This document shows positions 8,004-16,180 of a stretch of DNA of 64,000 nt, piece by piece. Location: the NCBI GenBank assembly GCA_036504335.1, contig DASXVJ010000018.1, positions 175,016-239,015 of the forward strand, read 5' to 3'. Numbering within the stretch: the first letter of the stretch is position 1; each line of letters begins with the position of its first letter. Source of the DNA: Fen-183 sp036504335 (GTDB lineage: Bacteria > Acidobacteriota > Thermoanaerobaculia > UBA5066). The position numbers and the translations under genes were made by a program. Below the pieces are notes generated by a model. The model was not told where the DNA came from. It searched no databases and worked only from the letters and a program-made list of their open reading frames with translations.

Positions 8004-8686
8004 ACGTCACGGAGCTCTTCTCGAGAGTCGGTCTCTTCGAGGGCATCGCCCCCGAGGACCGTGTCGCGCTCGCGAAGGCTGCGGCTCTCCGCACGTACCG
8101 CCGCGGCGAGACCATCGTCGAGCAGGGCCAGCCCGGGGACGCCTTCTACGTGATCGTGAAGGGACGGGTCGCCGTCGCGATCGTCGCGCCGGACGGCCGC
8201 GAAGTCGTCCTGAACTCGCTCGGAGAAGGCGAGCACTTCGGCGAGATGGCGCTCCTCGACGACGCCCCGCGCTCGGCCAGCGTGATCGCGCAGGAGAAGT
8301 CCGAGCTCGCGATCCTCTCGCGCCCGGTCTTCTTCGGCCTCCTGAAGTCCAATTTCGTCCTCACGCGCGCGCTCCTCGCCGCGTTCTCCGCGCGCCTCCG
8401 GCGCGCGAACGCCACGATCGAGGGCCTTGCCTCGCTGGACGTCAAGGCGCGCCTCGCGCGCTACTTCCGGGAGCTCGCGATCGCGCGCGGCCGGAAGGCC
8501 GGCGGCGGGTGGTCCGTCGTCGTGCGCCCGTCCCAGCGGGAAATCGCCGACACGATCGGATCGTCGCGCGAGACGGTCTCGCGCACGATGTCCCAGATGG
8601 CGGCCGAGCAGCTCATCGTCCCGAAGGGCAAGGCCGTCTACGTGCGGCTCGAAGGCGACGGCGCGGCGGCCCCGCCGCCCGGCTGA
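8000..8686 (+). CDS. Crp/Fnr-family transcriptional regulator
   Basis: 228 residues. The N-terminal cyclic-nucleotide-binding-like beta-roll (about 10-125) has the phosphate-cassette-like segment GEGEHFGEMALLDDAPRSASV (about 75-95), which resembles the cAMP-binding R-S motif. A dimer helix is followed by a winged HTH (about 150-215) with SQREIADTIGSSRETVSRTMSQM as recognition helix region. No N-terminal Fnr-type cysteines are present, so it is not an oxygen-sensing iron-sulfur FNR. It could respond to cAMP or another nucleotide. Its target genes cannot be told from the window. It is co-transcribed with the lipoprotein upstream and pgsA 11 bases downstream. Confidence 0.88.
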   Translation: MNVTELFSRVGLFEGIAPEDRVALAKAAALRTYRRGETIVEQGQPGDAFYVIVKGRVAVAIVAPDGREVVLNSLGEGEHFGEMALLDDAPRSASVIAQEKSELAILSRPVFFGLLKSNFVLTRALLAAFSARLRRANATIEGLASLDVKARLARYFRELAIARGRKAGGGWSVVVRPSQREIADTIGSSRETVSRTMSQMAAEQLIVPKGKAVYVRLEGDGAAAPPPG

Positions 8687-8697
8687 CCGGACACGCC

Positions 8698-9288
8698 GTG
8701 GAGCTTCGCCCCTGGACACTGCCGAACTTCCTCACGTTCGCGCGCCTCGCCGCGCTCCCGTTCCTCGTCATGGCGATCCTCGACGGCCGTGAGTGGATGG
8801 CGCTCGTGATCTTCCTGGCGGCGGCGGTCACGGACATCGTGGACGGGTACCTCGCGCGCCGCTTCGCGATGGCGTCGCCGCTCGGTGCGTGGCTCGATCC
8901 GATCGCCGACAAACTCTTTCTCGTCTCGTCGTTCGTCGTCTTCGCGCTGCCGGGAACGCCCACGACCGTGCGGATCCCGATCTGGCTCCTCGTCCTGACG
9001 ATCTTCCGCGACGTCTTCATCCTCGTGATCTGCCTCGTTCTCTTCCTCGCGCTCGGGATCCGGTCCTTTCCGCCGTCCATTCTCGGGAAGCTCACGACGT
9101 TCCTCGAGATCTCGACCGTGACCGCGATCCTCCTCGTCAACGTGAAGAGCCTGGATCCCGTTGTCGCCACGGTGTGCATGTGGCTCGTCGCGGCTTTCGC
9201 CACGATTTCGGGGCTCCACTATTCGTGGCGCGTCCTCACGCAGCTTCCGCGCGGCTCGCACCCGCCGGCGGCGACACCGGCCGCGTGA
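8698..9288 (+). CDS. pgsA: CDP-alcohol phosphatidyltransferase, probable PGP synthase
   Basis: 196 residues, a usual PgsA length. Makes phosphatidylglycerol phosphate from CDP-diacylglycerol and glycerol-3-phosphate in the inner membrane. The family motif is complete: DIVDGYLARRFAMASPLGAWLDPIADK (D-x2-DG-x2-AR-x8-G-x3-D-x3-D). About five hydrophobic segments follow. The GTG at 8698 is chosen because it gives the typical LPNFLTFARLAALP N-terminus just after the regulator's stop; an upstream extension would overlap the Crp gene. The C-terminus overlaps the next start (GTGA). Other CDP-alcohol transferases share the motif, so glycerol-phosphate specificity is likely rather than proven. Confidence 0.85.
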   Translation: MELRPWTLPNFLTFARLAALPFLVMAILDGREWMALVIFLAAAVTDIVDGYLARRFAMASPLGAWLDPIADKLFLVSSFVVFALPGTPTTVRIPIWLLVLTIFRDVFILVICLVLFLALGIRSFPPSILGKLTTFLEISTVTAILLVNVKSLDPVVATVCMWLVAAFATISGLHYSWRVLTQLPRGSHPPAATPAA

Positions 9289-9530
9289 GAGCGCGCGCGC
9301 TGCGCCTCCTGACGCGTCCGGGCTGTCATCTCTGCGACGAGATGAAGGCGGCGGTCGCACCGCTCGTCGCGCGACTCGGCGGCACGCTCTCGGAGGTGGA
9401 TGTCGATTCGGACCCGGCGCTCTCGAAGCGCTTCGGCCTCGAGATCCCCGTCCTGCTCGACGAGGACGGACGCGTCGTCGCAAAGGTCCGCGACTCCGCC
9501 GAACGGATCGCGAAGCGCCTCGGCGCCTGA
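9285..9530 (+). CDS. glutaredoxin-like small protein (DUF836 type)
   Basis: 81 residues with a thioredoxin fold pattern: ALRLLTRPGCHLCDEMKAAV carries the redox CxxC motif CHLC at the first helix, and FGLEIPVLLDEDG holds the cis-Pro (IPV). Similar small proteins are annotated as glutaredoxin family or DUF836 and are probably thiol-disulfide oxidoreductases, but no substrate is known. The GTG start overlaps the pgsA stop, and it is the last gene of the first operon-like run. Confidence 0.8.
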   Translation: MRARALRLLTRPGCHLCDEMKAAVAPLVARLGGTLSEVDVDSDPALSKRFGLEIPVLLDEDGRVVAKVRDSAERIAKRLGA

Positions 9531-9539
9531 GCGCACAGA

Positions 9540-12500
9540 ATGGGGCGGACGATGCGACTCCGGGCCGCGTTCCTCGCCGTCTCCGCGCTCGCCGCGCCGC
9601 TCGCAGCCGAGCGTCTGCCGGTCCAGCGGCACGGCGTGGCCGAGGGTCTCGCGGAGGAGACCGTCACGGCGCTTCTGAAGGACTCGCGCGGGTACCTCTG
9701 GGTCGGCTCGCTGAACGGACTCTCCCGTTTCGACGGCGAGCGCTTCCGCGTCTACGGCGTTGAGGACGGGCTCCCGAAGGCGCGGATCTGGGCGCTCGCG
9801 GAGGCCGCGGACGGGGCCGTCTGGGTCGCCACGTCGGGCGGCCTCGCGCGGCTCGGCGCGACGGATCCTTCCCTGCGGCCGGTGTTCAAGCCGGCCGGTC
9901 CGCCGGCGGGCAAGCCGGTCGAGTACGTATTCGCGAGTCCGGGCGGCACGGTCTGGTGGGGAACCGGCGGGGAGCTCTACGAATGGAGAGAGGGGACGGC
10001 CGCGCGCGCGTCGGGTCTCGCGGCCGCGACTGCCGGCGCGGTCGTGCGTGTCCTTCGGATCGCTCCGGACGGGTCGATCCTCGCCGGCACGTCGCGAGGG
10101 CTCTTCCGGGTCCGCTCCGGCGCGCCGCCGCAGCGTCTTCCGCTTTCGAAGGACTCTCCCATCGAGGACGTGCGAGGACTTCTCGTCGATCGCGCGGGCC
10201 GGCTCTGGGCGTCGACGCCGGGCCGTCTCGTCGTCGCGGCGCGGGGCTGGGAGACCGGCCGGGCGGAGGCCGCCGGCGCCCTGCTCCCGAACGGCCGGCT
10301 CGAGCTGCCGGCAACCCCGGGCGAGCGGCGGGCACTCGACACGATTCCCGGGGCCGGTTCCCCGGCCTGGCAGCGGATCCTCGAGCGCAGGGACGGCCGC
10401 GTCGTCCTCACGACGACGGCGGGCCTCGCGGTGGTGAACGGCGACCGTCTCGAGTTCTCCGGGCGTCGAAACGGTCTCGGGGACGGAATCCTCGGCGAGC
10501 TTCTCGAGGATGGCGCGGGCAACCTCTGGATCGGGACGCAGAGCACGGGCCTCCTGCGCCTTCGCCCCGCGGGGTTCACGTCCTACGGAGAGGAAGACGG
10601 GCTCTTCGATGTCCAGGTCGCCGCCGTGTTTCGGGGCGACGGCGGCGCCATCTGCGTTGCATCGCGCGGCAACACGGCCCTCGCGCGCCGGGAAGGCGAG
10701 GGCTTCCGGTCGGTCCGCTGGCCGCGCGCGGCCGCTCCCGTCCTCGGCCGCCTCATCTGGGGCCGATCCGTCCTGCGCGACCGGTCGGGAGCGTGGTGGG
10801 TCGCCGGGCCGGGCGGCGTCGCGCACCACCCGGCCGCCGCGTTCGGCGAGGCCCTCGCGCGCGGACGCGCGCGTACGTTCGGCCCCGCCGAGGGAGTTCC
10901 GGGCGAGGTCTCTTCGCTCTACGAGGCTGCGGACGGATCTCTCTGGGCCGGCGTTTACGACGCGCCGGACTCCCTGCTGAGGTTCGACACGTCGGCGCAG
11001 CGCTTCGCCGCCGTTAAACCCGCGGGCGGACTGCCGTCCGGGGCGCCGCTCGTGTTTCTCGAGGACGGAAAGGGCGGGCTCTGGGTGGGATTCGGGAGCG
11101 GAGGGGCGGTCCGCCTGAAGGGCGGCCGCGCCGACCGGCTCGACCCCGCGCACGGCGCCCCGGAAGGCTTTGTCCACGACTTCCTCCTCGACGGCAAGGG
11201 CCGCCTCTGGGTCGCGAACGGCAACGCGGGCCTCCTGCGGGTGGACGATCCGGCGGCCGCGACGCTCGCGGCCCGTCCCGTGGACCTCGTGAGCGGGGCG
11301 GTGCCGAGCAGCGTGCTCTGCCTCGAGGGCGACGCGGCGGGTCTCGTGTGGGTCGGGACGACGCGCGGCGTCCTCCGCCTCGACGCCGCGACCGGGCGGC
11401 TGGCCCACTTCACGACGGCGGACGGCCTCGCGAACAACCTCGTGACGTCGGCGGCGCGCGACGCCTCCGGCGCCCTGTGGTTCGGAACGCCTGAGGGCGT
11501 CTCGCGCCTCGTGCCCGGCCCCGACGCGCCGGCGCCCCCTCCGCGCGCGGTGATCGCGGCGTTCCGGGTGAACGGAAACCCCCGGCCCGTGCCCGAGCTC
11601 GGAACGTCCGCGCTGACCGGAATCACGCTCGCCCCGGACGAGAACCGCATCCGCGTGGACTTCGCGTCCCCGAGTTTCGCGCCGGGCGGCCGCGTGCTCT
11701 TCCAGACGCGTCTCGAGGGCCTGGACGCGCAGTGGAGCGCGCCGAACGCCGACCCGACCGTCCGCTACGTGGGCCTCGCGGCTGGTTCGTACCGCCTCGC
11801 CGTTCGCGCCGTCGCGTCCGACGGGGCGCCGGGCCCGGAGGCTACCGCGGCCTTCAGCGTCCTTCCGCCGCTGTGGAGGCGGCCGGAGTTCCTCGTGTCG
11901 GCGCTCGCCCTCGTGGCGCTCGCGGCGTTCCTCGTGCACCGGCAGGGCGTGAAACACGCCGTCGCGGTCGAGCGCGTCCGCACGCGTCTCGCGACGGACC
12001 TGCACGACGACGTCGGCTCGAGCCTGGCGCGCATCTCGATCCTCTCGGAGGTCGGCCGCCGCGACCTCGACCCCGCCGGCGAGACGGCCCGCCTCTTTTC
12101 CGAAATCGGCGAGACGTCGCGCGGCGTCATCGACGCGCTCGGCGACGCGATCTGGTCCATCGACCCCAAGCACGACGACCTCCAGAGCCTCGCGGACCGG
12201 CTCCGCCACTTCGCGACGGACCTTCTCGAAGGGCGCGGCATCGCGTGCCGCATCGAGGTCCCATCCGGCGCCGGCGGCGTCGACCTTCCGGCCGAGCCGC
12301 GGCGCCACCTCTTCCTTCTCCTCAAGGAGGCCGTCACGAACGCCGCGCGCCATTCGGGCGCGAAGTCCGTCACCGTCGCGTTCCGCCTCGAGGACCGGAA
12401 GCTCTCCGTGGAAGTCGCCGACGACGGCGCCGGCTTCGACGCGCCGGCGCGGAACGCCGCCGAGACCGAGGGGCGGGGTCTCGAGAACATGCGGACGCGC

Positions 12501-12587
12501 GCCCAGGCTCTCGGAGGAACGTTCACGATCGCGGCGTCACCGGGCGGCGGCACGTGGATCGGCGTCGAAGGGATGCCGCTGCCGTGA
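9540..12587 (+). CDS. sensor histidine kinase with Reg_prop beta-propeller
   Basis: 1015 residues. A signal peptide (RAAFLAVSALAAPLAAE) leads to a periplasmic sensor of repeated two-component-propeller blades, for example LLKDSRGYLWVGSLNGLSRF and LLEDGAGNLWIGTQSTGLLRL, filling two seven-bladed propellers (about 25-660). A Y_Y_Y-type domain (about 690-775) precedes one membrane helix (about 785-803). The cytoplasmic kinase is of the HisKA_3 type with the phospho-accepting His in ATDLHDDVGSSLARI (about 820), followed by an HATPase with NAARHSG and DDGAGFD (about 930-975). Such kinases often sense polysaccharide breakdown products. The start may be ATG 9540 or ATG 9552. It is coupled by GTGA to the response regulator. 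Confidence 0.9.
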   Translation: MGRTMRLRAAFLAVSALAAPLAAERLPVQRHGVAEGLAEETVTALLKDSRGYLWVGSLNGLSRFDGERFRVYGVEDGLPKARIWALAEAADGAVWVATSGGLARLGATDPSLRPVFKPAGPPAGKPVEYVFASPGGTVWWGTGGELYEWREGTAARASGLAAATAGAVVRVLRIAPDGSILAGTSRGLFRVRSGAPPQRLPLSKDSPIEDVRGLLVDRAGRLWASTPGRLVVAARGWETGRAEAAGALLPNGRLELPATPGERRALDTIPGAGSPAWQRILERRDGRVVLTTTAGLAVVNGDRLEFSGRRNGLGDGILGELLEDGAGNLWIGTQSTGLLRLRPAGFTSYGEEDGLFDVQVAAVFRGDGGAICVASRGNTALARREGEGFRSVRWPRAAAPVLGRLIWGRSVLRDRSGAWWVAGPGGVAHHPAAAFGEALARGRARTFGPAEGVPGEVSSLYEAADGSLWAGVYDAPDSLLRFDTSAQRFAAVKPAGGLPSGAPLVFLEDGKGGLWVGFGSGGAVRLKGGRADRLDPAHGAPEGFVHDFLLDGKGRLWVANGNAGLLRVDDPAAATLAARPVDLVSGAVPSSVLCLEGDAAGLVWVGTTRGVLRLDAATGRLAHFTTADGLANNLVTSAARDASGALWFGTPEGVSRLVPGPDAPAPPPRAVIAAFRVNGNPRPVPELGTSALTGITLAPDENRIRVDFASPSFAPGGRVLFQTRLEGLDAQWSAPNADPTVRYVGLAAGSYRLAVRAVASDGAPGPEATAAFSVLPPLWRRPEFLVSALALVALAAFLVHRQGVKHAVAVERVRTRLATDLHDDVGSSLARISILSEVGRRDLDPAGETARLFSEIGETSRGVIDALGDAIWSIDPKHDDLQSLADRLRHFATDLLEGRGIACRIEVPSGAGGVDLPAEPRRHLFLLLKEAVTNAARHSGAKSVTVAFRLEDRKLSVEVADDGAGFDAPARNAAETEGRGLENMRTRAQALGGTFTIAASPGGGTWIGVEGMPLP

Positions 12588-13225
12588 TCCGAGTCGCCGT
12601 CGTCGAGGACGACGCCGGGCTGCGCGAGAGCCTGCGCCTCCTGATCGGCGGGACGCGCGGGTTCGCGTGGGCCGGCGGCTACCGCTCCGCCGAGGAGGCG
12701 CTGCAGCGCCTCGGCACGGCGGCGGGCGGACTGCCCGACGTCCTCCTCATGGACATCCACCTGCCGGGCATGCCGGGCTCGGAGGCGGTGCGGCACGTGC
12801 GCGAGGCGCACCCGTCCGTGGCGGTCCTCATGCTGAGCGTGTACGAAGGCGAGGATCCGATCTTCACGTCCCTGTGCAACGGCGCCGCGGGCTACCTCCT
12901 GAAGAAGACCGCCCCCGCGAAGCTCCTCGAGGCCGTGCGCGACGTGAAGGAGGGGGGCTCGCCGATCTCGCCCGAGATCGCGCGGAAGGTCATCAAGGCG
13001 TTCCGCGAGTCCGTGCCCGCGGGGCGGGCGGAGCACGACCTCACTCCCCAGGAGGTGCGCCTCCTCAAGCTCCTCTCGGACGGAGCGAGTTACCAGGCCG
13101 CCGGGGACAAGCTCGGGATCAGCATCAACACCGTGCGGAACTACGTGCGCTCGATCTACGAGAAGCTCCATGTCACGTCCAAGTCGGCCGCGGTGAGCAG
13201 GGGGCTCAAGGACCGGATCATCTAG
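12584..13225 (+). CDS. NarL/FixJ-type response regulator
   Basis: 213 residues. The receiver domain (about 1-120) has acidic pocket VVEDD, phospho-acceptor Asp in VLLMDIHLPGMPG (about 54), Ser in MLSVY and Lys in LLKKT. The C-terminal LuxR-type HTH (about 148-210) reads LTPQEVRLLKLLSDGASYQAAGDKLGISINTVRNYVRSIYEKLHV. It is the cognate partner of the propeller kinase, whose stop it overlaps (GTGA). A longer in-frame reading upstream lies entirely inside the kinase gene and was not used. Target genes are unknown. No sugar-uptake genes lie next to it. Confidence 0.9.
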   Translation: MIRVAVVEDDAGLRESLRLLIGGTRGFAWAGGYRSAEEALQRLGTAAGGLPDVLLMDIHLPGMPGSEAVRHVREAHPSVAVLMLSVYEGEDPIFTSLCNGAAGYLLKKTAPAKLLEAVRDVKEGGSPISPEIARKVIKAFRESVPAGRAEHDLTPQEVRLLKLLSDGASYQAAGDKLGISINTVRNYVRSIYEKLHVTSKSAAVSRGLKDRII

Positions 13226-13303
13226 GCGCCTCCCGGTTCGCGTCCCGCTCCTTTCCTCCGGCCCGGTTTCCGTTTCGCCGTTTTCCGTGACACAGTGCCG
13301 GTC

Positions 13304-13927
13304 ATGAGCAGCCTCCTTTCGATCGCCGTATCGCTCGCCAACGTGCTGGCCATGCAGGCCGGCGGATATGACCTGGCCGTCGTGGAGAAATGGGAAAAGG
13401 CCAAGGTCGTGAGGTACCACGTGGAAGGCGTGCACGTCGGGCGCGAGTCCGTCGTCCACGGCGACTACGAGGGAAAGGCGGACGTGACCGACCGCGTCAC
13501 GGTCGAGTTCACGTGGGACCGCAAGAAAGGCAAGGTCGTCGGGCCGGTCACGGTGACGGACGGGAAGACCGAGCTCAAGAACATCAGGTCCGACGGCACC
13601 AACTGCCCGCCGCCCCAGCTCAAGGGAGAGTACGAGCACTTCCAGACCGTGTCGCACTCGATGATCTCCGGCGACCAGATCCAGATCAAGGGCACCCGGA
13701 CCTATCCGCCGGCGATGGTCTCCAACTACCCGGGGAGCTGCTCGATGCGGTCCATTCCCGGCGCCAAGGAAGACGCGTCCCTGTTCGTCGGGGGCGCCGA
13801 CCCGGCGGCTCTCGGAACGCCGATCAGGCCGGGAGGGCCCCTGGTGGTCGCCGCCGACCGCAAGAGTTTTTCCATGAAGGGTGCCGAGAACTGGGTGTGG
13901 ACCTTCACGCCGACGCTCGTTCCGTAG
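13304..13927 (+). CDS. secreted hypothetical protein
   Basis: 207 residues from ATG 13304 (a GTG at 13295 is the alternative). The N-terminus SSLLSIAVSLANVLAMQAGG looks like a signal sequence. The body is beta-rich with charged strands (YDLAVVEKWEKAKVVRYHVEGVHVGRESVV, DRVTVEFTWDRKKGKV) and two cysteines (TNCPPP and GSCSMR) that could form a disulfide. I do not recognise a family. It is transcribed alone, 78 bases after the response regulator, with no clear Shine-Dalgarno sequence. Confidence 0.7.
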   Translation: MSSLLSIAVSLANVLAMQAGGYDLAVVEKWEKAKVVRYHVEGVHVGRESVVHGDYEGKADVTDRVTVEFTWDRKKGKVVGPVTVTDGKTELKNIRSDGTNCPPPQLKGEYEHFQTVSHSMISGDQIQIKGTRTYPPAMVSNYPGSCSMRSIPGAKEDASLFVGGADPAALGTPIRPGGPLVVAADRKSFSMKGAENWVWTFTPTLVP

Positions 13928-13957
13928 CGGCCGGGGCGGCAGCGCGTCAGGAATAGA

Positions 13958-14938
13958 TTGAAGGCGGTCGTCTTCACGGAATACGGATCGCCGGACGTTC
14001 TGCGGCTCGCGGAGGTCGAACGGCCCGTTCCCGCGGACGACGAGGTCCTGATCAGGGTTCACGCCGTGGCGTTGAACGACTGGGACTGGGGCGCGCTGCA
14101 GGGCGCCGACGTCGTGAACCGCTTCCTCTTCGGCCTCTGGAAGCCGAAGAAGAAGAGGCAGATCCTCGGGTCCGACGTCGCCGGCCGAGTCGAATCCGTG
14201 GGCGCGGGCGTCACGCGTTTTCGGGCCGGCGACGAGGTCTTCGGCGATCTCAGCGGAACGTGGGGCGGGCTCGCCGAGTACGTCTGCGCCCGCGAGAGCG
14301 CACTCGCGCTCAAATCGCCCGGCATGACGTTCGAGCAGGCAGCGGCGATTCCCCAGGCGGCGCTCCTCGCGGCACAGAGCCTGCGCGATCTCGGGCGGAT
14401 CCAGCCCGGACGAACGCTCCTGATCAACGGCGCGGGCGGCGGAGTCGGGACGTTCGCGATCCAGATCGCCCGGCAGTACGGGGCCGAGGTGACGGCGGTG
14501 GACGCCCCGGAGAAGCTGGACATGCTGCGCTCGATGGGCGCGCGGCACGTCCTCGACTACTCACGCGAGGATTTCACGAGGACCGGCGAGCGCTACGACC
14601 TGATCCTGGACGTGAAGACCACGCGATCGATGCTCGACTGTGCGCGCGCGCTGAAGCCCGACGGGACCTACGTCACGGTCGGCGGCTCGATGGCCCGGCT
14701 CTTCCAGGGGCTGCTCCTGTGGCCGTGGATCGCGCTGACGACGAACAAGAAGATCCGTCTCCTGGCCCTCAAGCCGAACAAGGACCTCGTCTACATGTGC
14801 GAGCTGTTCGAAGCGGGAAAGGTCGTCCCCGTAATCGACGGGCACTACGGGCTCGCGGACGTGCCGGAGGCGTTCCGGTATTTCGGATCCGGACTCCACA
14901 AGGGGAAGATCGTGATCACGGTGGAACAGTCGGAGTGA
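13958..14938 (+). CDS. NAD(P)-dependent MDR oxidoreductase (quinone-reductase-like)
   Basis: 326 residues. A medium-chain dehydrogenase/reductase without the structural-zinc cysteines, as in the zeta-crystallin/quinone reductase group. The GroES-like half is MKAVVFTEYGSPDVLRLAEVERPVPADDEVLIRVHAVALNDWDWGAL (about 1-125), and the Rossmann half has the nucleotide loop NGAGGGVGTFAIQIA (about 150-165). The segment GRVESVGAGVTRFRAGDEVFG is typical. Reduction of quinones or enones with NADPH is likely; the substrate is unknown. It begins with TTG directly after GAATAGA, with no Shine-Dalgarno sequence, suggesting a very short or absent leader. Confidence 0.87.
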   Translation: MKAVVFTEYGSPDVLRLAEVERPVPADDEVLIRVHAVALNDWDWGALQGADVVNRFLFGLWKPKKKRQILGSDVAGRVESVGAGVTRFRAGDEVFGDLSGTWGGLAEYVCARESALALKSPGMTFEQAAAIPQAALLAAQSLRDLGRIQPGRTLLINGAGGGVGTFAIQIARQYGAEVTAVDAPEKLDMLRSMGARHVLDYSREDFTRTGERYDLILDVKTTRSMLDCARALKPDGTYVTVGGSMARLFQGLLLWPWIALTTNKKIRLLALKPNKDLVYMCELFEAGKVVPVIDGHYGLADVPEAFRYFGSGLHKGKIVITVEQSE

Positions 14939-15087
14939 GGACCAGACCGATCAAGAGCTCCTCGATATGCCCACCGCCAGGTGGCTACCAATAGGAACCT
15001 GAGGGAGAATTCGCGTAGAAGTTCCTCGGTATGACCACCACCCCTGACGTCCATTACTAGTTAGGCAGGGCAAGAAACGCGTGGCGC
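14939..15087. other. intergenic region with imperfect direct repeat and hairpin
   Basis: Non-coding and clearly less G+C-rich than its surroundings. It holds a 20-base imperfect direct repeat, TCCTCGATATGCCCACCGCC at 14959-14978 and TCCTCGGTATGACCACCACC at 15023-15042 (three mismatches, 64 bases apart). A small hairpin CCACC-GCCA-GGTGG lies at 14971-14984. No T-tract follows, so a terminator is not supported. Confidence 0.4.
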
Positions 15088-15516
15088 ATGCTTGAGTCGG
15101 CTGCCTCATCCGGGCTGGACACGCTCGAGGACTCGGAACCGGTTGTCGTCTTCCGTTCCTCGAACCCGGTTGAGTGCGCCAGCGTCGCCAGTGCTCTGTC
15201 GGACGCCGGATTGCAGGCATGGGTCCACGACGATCCGTCTCTGCATCTGGGCTATGGCACCGAGTGGCTCGAGGCCAGCGTGGGGCGGCCATCGTGTGTT
15301 TCGGTGCCGGCACACAGCCGGGTGCATGCCCTTCGCATCATCGGGGGCCTTTTCCCCAACACCTTGTCAGTTCAACAGCGGGCTTCCTCTGATCCCGTTC
15401 ACGGGCTCGGGCATCGGGTAACCGGCCGTGGGCGGCTCATCGCGTGGCTCGCACTTGCGGCGCTCACGCTCTGGCTGGTCTATTCGGTCGCTCGGCTCTG
15501 GCGCGGGCACTTCTGA
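15088..15516 (+). CDS. DUF2007-like protein with C-terminal membrane helix
   Basis: 142 residues. The region about 18-90 (EPVVVFRSSNPVECASVASALSDAGLQAWVHDDPSLHLGYG, then SVPAHSRVHALRII) fits the DUF2007 or putative signal-transducing fold, which resembles a PII-like ferredoxin fold. A single membrane helix, LIAWLALAALTLWLVYSVARLW, closes the protein. DUF2007 proteins have no proven function. Codon use is more relaxed (many A/T third positions) than in neighbouring genes, hinting at a different history. Confidence 0.7.
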   Translation: MLESAASSGLDTLEDSEPVVVFRSSNPVECASVASALSDAGLQAWVHDDPSLHLGYGTEWLEASVGRPSCVSVPAHSRVHALRIIGGLFPNTLSVQQRASSDPVHGLGHRVTGRGRLIAWLALAALTLWLVYSVARLWRGHF

Positions 15517-15629
15517 AACTCACGCCGGCCCTGCCTGACACCTCATTGCGGCGGACTCGGCGTCAGTCGCTCGCGCTCCTTCCTCTTCGCCGATGAACTC
15601 GATATCGTTAGGAAACACGGGGGGAAACG

Positions 15630-16046
15630 ATGCCCGTTTCCATCGCCACTGCCACCATTCTCGCAAGGGGCGCATTCCTGCTGGGCGCCGTCACGGACGG
15701 TCTCGCCATCGTACCCATGCTCTCCCGGCGTGTTGGCGTGGCGCTGTTCGGGGGTGAGGCATCTCGCAACGGCGCTGACTACCGTTTCGCCATGCGCATT
15801 GGCGCTTCGCTCATGGCGGGCTGGACGTTCCTGCTCCTGTGGGGTGCCGCGAGTCCAATCGAGAGGCGCGACATCCTCTTGCTCACCGTCTGCCCGGTCA
15901 TCACAGGCATCGTGTTCGCTACGGTGGTCGCCGCCCGCCGTGGCGTCATTCGCGCGGTTCGCATTGTTCCTCTCTGGATACATCTCGGCGCCGTGAGCCT
16001 TCTTTACGTCTACGTGTATGTCCTGCTGTCTCCATTCGCTCGCTGA
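15630..16046 (+). CDS. small multi-spanning membrane protein
   Basis: 138 residues with about four hydrophobic helices (ATILARGAFLLGAVTDGLAIVPML, IGASLMAGWTFLLLWG, ILLLTVCPVITGIVFATVVAA, IVPLWIHLGAVSLLYVYVYVLL). A good ribosome binding site (GGGGGGAAACG) lies just before the ATG. The family is not recognised with confidence. Like the preceding gene, it uses less G/C-biased codons. It may form a transferred or fast-evolving pair with that gene. Confidence 0.65.
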   Translation: MPVSIATATILARGAFLLGAVTDGLAIVPMLSRRVGVALFGGEASRNGADYRFAMRIGASLMAGWTFLLLWGAASPIERRDILLLTVCPVITGIVFATVVAARRGVIRAVRIVPLWIHLGAVSLLYVYVYVLLSPFAR

Positions 16047-16180
16047 GCTGCGTCTCCTCGGAATGTTCCGGCGAGGCGACGATGGCCAAGACCCGCAGGG
16101 GCGCATGTCCATGCTCTGAGCGGGCCCCCTCGCGAAGCCCAGAATCCCGGGCTGGCGCTTCCTGCGCCCCGGGAGGTCCC

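Noticed and set aside
9219..12353. 1044-residue minus-strand open frame
   Set aside because: Lies opposite the propeller kinase, has charged low-complexity composition and no start context.
11732..12583. Upstream in-frame extension of the response regulator
   Set aside because: Entirely inside the kinase gene in another frame, Arg/Pro-rich.
15839..16180. Upstream in-frame extension of the MdtA-like adaptor
   Set aside because: Overlaps the preceding small gene and lacks a sensible N-terminus; ATG 16181 has a strong ribosome site.
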